From Mixta sp. Marseille-Q2659 (GTDB lineage: Bacteria > Pseudomonadota > Gammaproteobacteria > Enterobacterales > Enterobacteriaceae): a stretch of 64,000 nt of DNA. A program made the translations under genes and the position numbers. Numbering within the stretch: the first letter of the stretch is position 1; every line of letters starts with the position of its first letter. The notes beneath the pieces are model-generated. The model was not told the DNA's origin. It was given only the letters and a program-made list of their open reading frames with translations, and did not search any database. This document shows, in pieces, positions 58,103 to 64,000 of this stretch. The DNA lies in NCBI RefSeq assembly GCF_940807255.1, contig NZ_CALNWY010000017.1, positions 1 through 64,000 of the forward strand. Direction: 5' to 3'.

Positions 58103-58572
58103 GTCAGGTAATACTCGATCTACAACTGGCCTGCGAGCAGGCCAGCGGACTGCCTGACGAAGCCGATTTTCGTCGCTGGCTGGAAGCGGTGCTACCGCAG
58201 TTTCAACCGGAAAGCGAAGTCACCATTCGCGTAGTGGACGAAGCCGAGAGTCACGATCTTAACCTAACCTATCGCGGTAAGGATAAGCCGACCAATGTGC
58301 TTTCTTTCCCTTTTGAGGCGCCGCCGGGGATTGAGCTGCCGCTGCTGGGCGACCTGATTATTTGTCGTCAGGTCGTTGAGCAGGAAGCAGCTGAGCAGGA
58401 GAAAGCGCTGGAAGCACACTGGGCGCATATGGTTATCCACGGCAGCCTGCATTTGCTGGGATACGATCATATTGAAGATGATGAAGCCGAAGAGATGGAA
58501 TCGCTGGAGACTGAGATAATGCTTGCTCTTGGTTATCCCGATCCGTACATTTCGGAGAAAGAGGCGCCGTAA
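58099..58572 (+). CDS. ybeY: Endoribonuclease / rRNA maturation factor YbeY
   Basis: YbeY (157 residues) is a zinc metalloprotein needed for 16S rRNA 3'-end maturation and ribosome quality control. The zinc motif is [11 protein letters not shown] (about 114-124), and TNVLSFPFE is the other conserved patch. It is translationally coupled to ybeZ. Confidence 0.97.
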   Translation: MSQVILDLQLACEQASGLPDEADFRRWLEAVLPQFQPESEVTIRVVDEAESHDLNLTYRGKDKPTNVLSFPFEAPPGIELPLLGDLIICRQVVEQEAAEQEKALEAHWAHMVIHGSLHLLGYDHIEDDEAEEMESLETEIMLALGYPDPYISEKEAP

Positions 58573-58649
58573 GGCGACCTGCTATGAAACCCTGCCGGCA
58601 AACCGCTGGCAGGCCGATCCTGATAAAGTGAGACCCAAACCAGAACGCC

Positions 58650-59528
58650 ATGAGCGACGACCATTCACAAAACAGCGACAGTCCCAGTAGTAAAAAGGGC
58701 TTCTTTTCCCTCATTCTCAACCAGCTTTTTCACGGTGAGCCTAAAAACCGTGAGGAATTGCTGGAACTCATTCGCGATTCCGAACAGAACGAGCTGATCG
58801 ATCAGGATACCCGTGACATGCTGGAAGGCGTCATGGATATCGCCGAGCAGCGCGTCCGCGATATTATGATCCCTCGCTCCCAGATGATTACGCTGAAACG
58901 TAATCAAAGCCTGGAAGAGTGTCTGCAGGTAATTATTGAGTCTGCGCATTCACGTTTCCCGGTAATTAGCGAAGATAAAGATCATGTCGAAGGGATCCTG
59001 ATGGCAAAAGATTTGCTGCCGTTTATGAGCAGCGAATCAGAGCCGTTCAGCATGGAGAAAGTGCTGCGTCCGGCGGTGGTTGTGCCTGAAAGCAAGCGCG
59101 TCGATCGCATGCTGAAAGAGTTTCGCTCCCAGCGCTATCACATGGCGATTGTCATCGATGAGTTTGGCGGCGTTTCCGGCCTGGTGACCATTGAAGACAT
59201 TCTTGAGCTGATCGTGGGTGAAATCGAAGATGAATATGACGATGAAGAAGATCGGGATATTCGTCAGCTTAGCCGTCACTCCTATACCATTCGCGCCCTG
59301 ACGCCGATTGAAGACTTTAACGAAGCCTTTGCGACGCAGTTCAGCGATGAAGAGGTCGATACCATTGGCGGCCTGGTGATGCAGGCGTTTGGTCATCTGC
59401 CAGCGCGCGGTGAAAGCATTGAGATTGAAGGTTATGAGTTTAAAGTCGCCATGGCGGATAGCCGTCGTATTATTCAGGTGCATGTAAAAATACCGGAAAA
59501 TGCGCCGCTGCCTGTCCTGGAAGACTAA
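58650..59528 (+). CDS. ybeX: CorC/YbeX CBS-domain protein
   Basis: This 292-residue cytoplasmic protein (E. coli length; also called corC) is tied to Mg/Co efflux and ribosome integrity. Two CBS domains span about 70-195 ([23 protein letters not shown], then [34 protein letters not shown]). A CorC_HlyC domain lies at about 205-290. It is in ybeZYX-lnt order, 77 bp after ybeY. Confidence 0.95.
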   Translation: MSDDHSQNSDSPSSKKGFFSLILNQLFHGEPKNREELLELIRDSEQNELIDQDTRDMLEGVMDIAEQRVRDIMIPRSQMITLKRNQSLEECLQVIIESAHSRFPVISEDKDHVEGILMAKDLLPFMSSESEPFSMEKVLRPAVVVPESKRVDRMLKEFRSQRYHMAIVIDEFGGVSGLVTIEDILELIVGEIEDEYDDEEDRDIRQLSRHSYTIRALTPIEDFNEAFATQFSDEEVDTIGGLVMQAFGHLPARGESIEIEGYEFKVAMADSRRIIQVHVKIPENAPLPVLED

Positions 59529-59571
59529 CGCTTTTATGGCTAATGCCTGATTCTGGATGAATAACACATTT

Positions 59572-61104
59572 ATGGCTATTGCCTCTCTCTATGCCCGTCA
59601 GCAGGTTCGCCTGCTGATGGCTTTATGTGCCGGCGCCGTCGGCACACTGGCTTTTTCCCCCTATGATTTTTGGCCTGCCGCGCTATTATCGTTAATCGGG
59701 CTGCAGGCGCTCACGCTGCAACGCACTACACCGCAGGCGGCCGCCATTGGCTTTGCCTGGGGTTTCGGCCTGTTCGGCAGCGGCATTAACTGGGTTTATG
59801 TCAGCATCGCCACCTTTGGCGGCATGCCCGGTCCGGTTAATGTGCTGCTGGTGATTTTGCTGGCCGCTTACCTTGCGCTCTATCCCCTACTGTTTGCGGC
59901 GGTCATTAACCGTCTTAGCCCGCGTACAACCTTATTAAGGCTAACGCTGCTGGCGCCCGTTGCCTGGCAGGTCAGCGAGTTTCTGCGCGGCTGGATCCTG
60001 ACCGGCTTCCCCTGGCTGCAGTTCGGCTACAGTCAGATTGACGGCCCGCTGAAAGGGCTGGCGCCGCTGGCTGGCGTGGAATCGCTGACTTTCGTGCTGA
60101 TGATTATCGCTGGCCTGGCGGTTTATGCACTGACGCAGTGTCGTCTGTGGCCTGCTCTGGCGGCGCTGGCGCTGTTGGTATTGCCCTGGCCGCTGCGTTA
60201 TATCAGCTGGTATCAGCCGCAGCCTGCACGCGCGGTTAACGTTGCACTGGTGCAGGGCAACATTCCGCAGTCGTTGAAATGGGACCCGGAGCAGCTGCGT
60301 AATACGCTGCGCATCTACAGTGATTACTCCCGGCCCTTCATTGGCAAAGCGCCAATCATCATCTGGCCCGAATCGGCAATCTCCGATCTGGAAGTGAATC
60401 AACAGCCTTTCCTGCATGGGCTGGACAGCGCGTTTCAGGCTGGCGGCAGTACGCTGATTACCGGAATTGTTGATTCGCGGCTGGAGAACAATCGTTATCA
60501 CGATTACAACTCGGTAATTGTTTTAGGCGGCAAGCAACCTTACAACTATTACGGCGGTAATCGCTATCAGAAAAATCATCTGGTGCCGTTTGGCGAGTTT
60601 GTACCGCTGGAATCGTTGTTACGTCCGCTGGCGCCGTTCTTCGATTTGCCGATGTCCTCTTTCAGCCGTGGCGATTATATTCAGCCCCAGCTGCAGGCCG
60701 CAGGCTACAACCTGACGACGGCCATCTGCTATGAAATCGTGCTGGGTCAGCAGGTTCGGGATAATTTCCGGCCCGCTACCGATTTTTTGCTGACGGTCTC
60801 CAACGATGCCTGGTTTGGGCATTCAATTGGCCCCTGGCAGCATTTCCAGATGGCGCGTATGCGTGCGCTGGAACTGGGACGGCCGCTATTGCGCAGCACC
60901 AATAATGGCGTAACCGCAGTGGTCGGCGCCGACGGCAACGTGCAACATATTATTCCGCAATTTACCCGTCAGGTTCTGGAGGCAAAGGTTACGCCGACTA
61001 CCGGCCTGACGCCGTATGCGCGTACCGGCAACCTCACTGTCTGGCTGTTGACGCTGGTATTTGCGCTGGCTGCCATTGTTCTCGCCCGTCGCACAAACCG
61101 TTAA
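59572..61104 (+). CDS. lnt: Apolipoprotein N-acyltransferase
   Basis: Lnt (510 residues from ATG 59572) adds the third acyl chain to lipoproteins such as Pal. Several membrane helices lie in the first ~210 residues. The periplasmic nitrilase domain holds the triad Glu (IIWPESAIS), Lys ([11 protein letters not shown]) and Cys ([10 protein letters not shown]). A start at 59557 adds MNNTF, but ATG 59572 gives [11 protein letters not shown], which aligns with E. coli. The 15 bp upstream duplicate an ATGGCTAATGCC-like segment. Confidence 0.96.
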   Translation: MAIASLYARQQVRLLMALCAGAVGTLAFSPYDFWPAALLSLIGLQALTLQRTTPQAAAIGFAWGFGLFGSGINWVYVSIATFGGMPGPVNVLLVILLAAYLALYPLLFAAVINRLSPRTTLLRLTLLAPVAWQVSEFLRGWILTGFPWLQFGYSQIDGPLKGLAPLAGVESLTFVLMIIAGLAVYALTQCRLWPALAALALLVLPWPLRYISWYQPQPARAVNVALVQGNIPQSLKWDPEQLRNTLRIYSDYSRPFIGKAPIIIWPESAISDLEVNQQPFLHGLDSAFQAGGSTLITGIVDSRLENNRYHDYNSVIVLGGKQPYNYYGGNRYQKNHLVPFGEFVPLESLLRPLAPFFDLPMSSFSRGDYIQPQLQAAGYNLTTAICYEIVLGQQVRDNFRPATDFLLTVSNDAWFGHSIGPWQHFQMARMRALELGRPLLRSTNNGVTAVVGADGNVQHIIPQFTRQVLEAKVTPTTGLTPYARTGNLTVWLLTLVFALAAIVLARRTNR

Positions 61105-61113
61105 TTATCCTCT

Positions 61114-61150
61114 CAGGCGAAGCCAGCGCGCTTCGCCTGCTTTCCTCTTT
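61114..61150 (+). terminator. Hairpin after lnt
   Basis: A perfect 10-bp stem CAGGCGAAGC/GCTTCGCCTG with a 6-nt loop lies 9 bp after the lnt stop. The tail is pyrimidine-rich (CTTTCCTCTTT) but not a pure T-run, so termination is likely but not certain. Confidence 0.65.
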
Positions 61151-61401
61151 GTTTCTCCTTCATTAAAACGACATATTCCTCCCATAACGTGGCTGGCACA
61201 GCACTTGCATTATCTGGCTGGCGAAACCGCTACAGGCCTTAGTTGGCTTTAAAACATATTCGATATTGCACCGTTAAGGTTCAACCACTGCTCTCTGCCA
61301 GGGCAGCGCGGTAAAAATGCATCTATTTGGTGCGGCGGGCTTCGCAAAAAACAAACTTTTTTGTTTCATTGCGTTAACATTCCGCTATGTTAGAGGCTAT
61401 T

Positions 61402-61415
61402 CAGAACGCGTTCTG
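61402..61415. promoter_or_regulatory. 14-bp perfect palindrome upstream of gltI
   Basis: CAGAACGCGTTCTG is fully symmetric and lies 88 bp upstream of the gltI start. It has the form of an operator. I do not recognise the regulator. Confidence 0.4.
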
Positions 61416-61502
61416 GAACTGGAACGAAAAGAAAAGCAGCAGGCATAAATAATCTTATCTCGGTGCCTGGATTAGGTGCCAAAACGACGAAGGAGTTGGA
61501 AC

Positions 61503-62399
61503 ATGCAGATGCGTAAAGTGGCGCTGTCTCTTCTGTTGCTCAGTGCGGTAACAGGCGCGGCCCAGGCAGAAGAACTCACCGGCACGTTGAAAAAAATTAA
61601 TGATAACGGCGTGATCGTTGTCGGGCATCGTGAATCTTCCGTTCCCTTTTCTTATTACGATAACCAACAGAAAGTCGTTGGCTATTCACAGGCCTACTCT
61701 AATGCCATCGTCGAAGCGATTAAGACCAAGTTAAACAAGCCTGATTTGCAGGTGAAGATGTTGCCTGTTACCTCACAAAACCGTATTCCTCTGCTGCAGA
61801 ACGGCACTTACGATTTTGAATGTGGCTCCACCACCAATAACCTGGAGCGCCAGAAACAGGCTGCATTCTCCAATACGGTATTTATTATCGGCACGCGCCT
61901 GCTGGTTAAAAAAGGCAGCCCGATTAAAGATTTCACCGATCTGAAGGGTAAAACCGTGGTGGTGACTTCCGGTACTACTTCTGAAGTGCTGCTGCATAAA
62001 CTGAATGATGAGAAGCATCTGGAGATGCGCATTATCAGCGCTAAAGATCATGGCGATTCGTTCCGCACGTTGGAAACCGGACGCGCCGTAGCCTTTATGA
62101 TGGATGATGCCTTGCTGGCTGGCGAACGCGCCAAAGCGAAGAAGCCGGATAACTGGGAAATTGTCGGCACGCCGCAGTCGAAAGAAGCCTACGGCTGTAT
62201 GTTGCGCAAAGACGATCCGGCCTTTAAGGCGCTGGTCGATGAAACCATCGCCAAAGCGCAGACCTCCGGCGAAGCGGCAAAATGGTTCGATACCTGGTTT
62301 AAACAGCCGATCCCGCCGAAAAACCTCAATATGAACTTTGCGCTTTCTGACGATATGAAAGCATTGTTCAAAACGCCAAATGATAAAGCGCTGAATTAA
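61503..62399 (+). CDS. gltI: Glutamate/aspartate ABC transporter binding protein
   Basis: GltI (298 residues from ATG 61503, after AAGGAGTTGGAAC) is the periplasmic receptor for glutamate and aspartate. A signal peptide ends near AQA (29-31 of the longer reading; about residue 22 here). The mature body contains VGHRESSVPFSYYDNQQKVVGYS and MPVTSQNRIPLLQNG-type ligand-binding segments. E. coli gltI is repressed by GcvB. It is the first gene of gltIJKL. Confidence 0.95.
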   Translation: MQMRKVALSLLLLSAVTGAAQAEELTGTLKKINDNGVIVVGHRESSVPFSYYDNQQKVVGYSQAYSNAIVEAIKTKLNKPDLQVKMLPVTSQNRIPLLQNGTYDFECGSTTNNLERQKQAAFSNTVFIIGTRLLVKKGSPIKDFTDLKGKTVVVTSGTTSEVLLHKLNDEKHLEMRIISAKDHGDSFRTLETGRAVAFMMDDALLAGERAKAKKPDNWEIVGTPQSKEAYGCMLRKDDPAFKALVDETIAKAQTSGEAAKWFDTWFKQPIPPKNLNMNFALSDDMKALFKTPNDKALN

Positions 62400-62541
62400 T
62401 TACAACGAAAACAGGGGCGATGCGTCGCCCACTCGATTGCTGAAAACAGGCTCGGACAGACAGCGTCAGTCGGTCGTTCCCCGACAGACGTTCCACAGAA
62501 GCCTCTCATCAATCTTCAGGGTAGCTTAGCTACCCTTTTTT
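62400..62541 (+). ncRNA. sroC: SroC-like sRNA in the gltI-gltJ gap
   Basis: In E. coli and Salmonella the gltI-gltJ gap yields SroC, a sponge of the sRNA GcvB. Here the gap contains a GGGCGA/TCGCCC hairpin near its start, a CGGTCGTTCC-CCGACAGACG region, and a perfect terminator hairpin GGGTAGC-TTA-GCTACCC (62519-62535) with T6. I infer the sRNA from position and structure; the processed 5' end is not visible. Confidence 0.6.
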
Positions 62542-62554
62542 ACCGGAGTTTGTT

Positions 62555-63295
62555 ATGGGTATTGACTGGAACTGGGGCATCTTTTTTGAACAGGCCCCCT
62601 TTGGAAACACCACCTATCTCGGCTGGCTGTGGTCAGGATTACAAACCACCGTCACCGTCTCAGTTTGCGCCTGGGTTATCGCCTTTTTTGTCGGATCCTT
62701 TTTTGGCATTTTGCGTACCGCGCCCAGCCGTCTGCTGTCAGCTATCGGCACCTGCTATGTCGAGCTGTTCCGTAATATTCCGCTAATCGTTCAGTTCTTT
62801 TTCTGGTATCTGGTGGCGCCGGAGCTGGTGGGTGAAGATTTAGGCATGTGGTTTAAAGCTGAGCTGGATCCTAACCTGCAGTTTTTCCTCTCCTCCACTA
62901 TCTGCCTCGGTCTGTTTACCGCGGCCCGCGTCTGTGAACAGGTCCGTGCCGCCATTCAGTCGCTGCCGCGCGGCCAGCAAAATGCCGGACTGGCGCTGGG
63001 ATTAACGCTGCCGCAGACCTATCGCTATGTGCTGCTGCCCAACGCGTATCGGGTGATCGTGCCGCCGATGACCTCGGAAATGCTTAACCTGGTAAAAAAT
63101 TCCGCTATCGCTTCCACCATCGGCCTGGTGGATATGGCTGCGCAAGCGGGCAAGCTGCTGGATTACTCCGCTCACGCCTATGAATCTTTTACCGCTATCA
63201 CGCTCGCCTATATCGCCATCAACCTGATTATTATGCTGTTGATGAGCCTGGTGGAGCGCAAAGTGCGTTTACCTGGCAACATGGGGAGTAAATGA
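62555..63295 (+). CDS. gltJ: Glutamate/aspartate ABC transporter permease GltJ
   Basis: GltJ (246 residues, E. coli length) is one of two membrane permeases. Five helices are visible, and the EAA loop for the ATPase is [27 protein letters not shown] (about 141-167). It follows the SroC-like terminator, so its expression depends on read-through or its own promoter. Its TGA overlaps the gltK start. Confidence 0.96.
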   Translation: MGIDWNWGIFFEQAPFGNTTYLGWLWSGLQTTVTVSVCAWVIAFFVGSFFGILRTAPSRLLSAIGTCYVELFRNIPLIVQFFFWYLVAPELVGEDLGMWFKAELDPNLQFFLSSTICLGLFTAARVCEQVRAAIQSLPRGQQNAGLALGLTLPQTYRYVLLPNAYRVIVPPMTSEMLNLVKNSAIASTIGLVDMAAQAGKLLDYSAHAYESFTAITLAYIAINLIIMLLMSLVERKVRLPGNMGSK

Positions 63296-63972
63296 TGTAC
63301 GAATTTGACTGGAGTTCGATTGTCCCCAGCCTGCCCTACCTGCTCAACGGCCTGGTTATCACGCTGAAAATTACCGTCACGGCAGTGGTTTTCGGCATCC
63401 TGTGGGGAACCCTGCTGGCGGTAATGCGCCTTTCAACCTTCAAGCCGATCAGCTGGTTCGCCAAACTGTACGTCAACCTGTTCCGCTCCGTGCCGCTGGT
63501 CATGGTGCTGTTGTGGTTTTATCTGGTGGTGCCGAGCTTTTTACAGCAGGTGTTGGGATTGTCACCTAAAACCGATATTCGCCTGATTTCGGCGATGGTT
63601 GCCTTTTCGCTATTTGAAGCAGCCTACTATTCCGAAATTATTCGCGCCGGTATTCAAAGCATTTCCCGTGGGCAATCCAACGCGGGCCTCGCATTGGGAA
63701 TGACGCCGTTACAAACCATGCGCCTGATTATTCTGCCGCAGGCGTTCCGCGCCATGGTGCCGCTGCTGCTGACGCAGGGCATTGTGCTGTTTCAGGATAC
63801 CTCGCTGGTTTATGTGTTAAGTCTGGCCGATTTCTTCCGCACCGCCTCCTCCATCGGCGAGCGCGACGGTACGCAGGTCGAGATGATTCTGTTTGCCGGT
63901 CTGGTCTATTTCGTTATCAGTATTAGTGCGTCAACGCTGGTCAGCTATCTAAAAAGAAAAAGGACGGTATAA
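63295..63972 (+). CDS. gltK: Glutamate/aspartate ABC transporter permease GltK
   Basis: GltK (225 residues) is the partner permease. I use the second of two tandem ATGs (63295), giving [17 protein letters not shown] as in E. coli and a TGATG overlap with gltJ; ATG 63292 would add one Met. The EAA loop [27 protein letters not shown] is intact. Its stop abuts gltL. Confidence 0.96.
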   Translation: MYEFDWSSIVPSLPYLLNGLVITLKITVTAVVFGILWGTLLAVMRLSTFKPISWFAKLYVNLFRSVPLVMVLLWFYLVVPSFLQQVLGLSPKTDIRLISAMVAFSLFEAAYYSEIIRAGIQSISRGQSNAGLALGMTPLQTMRLIILPQAFRAMVPLLLTQGIVLFQDTSLVYVLSLADFFRTASSIGERDGTQVEMILFAGLVYFVISISASTLVSYLKRKRTV

Positions 63973-64000
63973 ATGATTACCCTGAAAAACGTTTCAAAGT
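63973..64000 (+). CDS. gltL: Glutamate/aspartate ABC transporter ATPase GltL (5' fragment)
   Basis: Only nine codons are in the window (MITLKNVSK). They match the start of E. coli GltL and follow the gltK stop directly. The ATPase body lies beyond the window end. Confidence 0.9.

Larger units (their letters stand above)
61105..61502 (+). promoter_or_regulatory. lnt-gltI intergenic region
   Basis: This 398-bp gap holds the lnt terminator-like hairpin, a 14-bp perfect palindrome and the gltI leader. No gene is visible. The gltI leader includes two GGTGCC words, and AAGGAG lies 8 bp before the start. Confidence 0.6.

Overview
The window is a chromosomal segment of an enterobacterium (order Enterobacterales). 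The protein sequences are close to those of Escherichia coli and the gene order follows the E. coli 15-17 min region almost gene for gene, inverted as a block. Several differences point away from Escherichia and toward Erwiniaceae (Pantoea, Mixta or Erwinia-like): an orphan kdpE, a chitoporin gene followed by a Serratia-type chitobiase gene, a pcp-DUF979-DUF969 insertion, and no nagD, mngRAB, speF-potE, abrB, rhs or kdpFABCD. The genus is a guess; the order is secure. I see no prophage, insertion sequence, integron or CRISPR array.

Layout. 0-6 kb: a tRNA-Lys gene and the Tol-Pal envelope-constriction operon (ybgC-tolQ-tolR-tolA-tolB-pal-cpoB, minus strand). 6.2-9.4 kb: the cytochrome bd-I operon cydA-cydB-cydX-ybgE (minus). 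9.4-10.4 kb: a 1.08-kb region without a recognised gene, holding the cyd control region, a candidate pseudoknotted RNA and a compound microsatellite. 10.4-20.1 kb: sdhCDAB-sucABCD (minus), facing gltA (plus) across a 620-bp control region; together these encode citrate synthase, 2-oxoglutarate dehydrogenase, succinyl-CoA synthetase and succinate dehydrogenase. 22-27.6 kb: a 5-oxoproline (pyroglutamate) module pxpB-pxpC-pxpA-DUF969-DUF979-pcp, ending with the DNA glycosylase gene nei. 27.7-31.3 kb: ybgI (frameshifted), phrB, ybgA and ybfA. 31.5-37.5 kb: orphan kdpE, pgm, seqA, ybfF, ybfE, fldA and fur. 37.5-53.1 kb: chitin and amino-sugar use (chitobiase with an internal amber stop, chiP, nagE, nagBAC), with mtr and glnS between them, then asnB. 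53.3-54.0 kb: the seven-tRNA operon Met-Leu-Gln-Gln-Met-Gln-Gln. 54-61.1 kb: ubiF, miaB, ybeZ, ybeY, ybeX and lnt. 61.5-64 kb: the glutamate/aspartate ABC importer gltIJK and the first nine codons of gltL.

Most of this is core genome and well understood. The amino-sugar part reads as one circuit. ChiP admits chitooligosaccharides, the chitobiase would release GlcNAc, NagE imports and phosphorylates it, and NagA and NagB feed glycolysis. NagC-like operators lie at nagE-nagB and at chiP, and a predicted ChiX sRNA pairing site covers the chiP ribosome-binding site.

The least explained stretch is 10081-10302. It shows an RNA-like pseudoknot fold followed by (ACCTC)6 and (GCAGAA)9 tandem repeats inside a short open frame. 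Two genes are broken as written: ybgI by a one-base deletion and the chitobiase gene by a TAG at codon 44. Either could be a real mutation or an assembly error.
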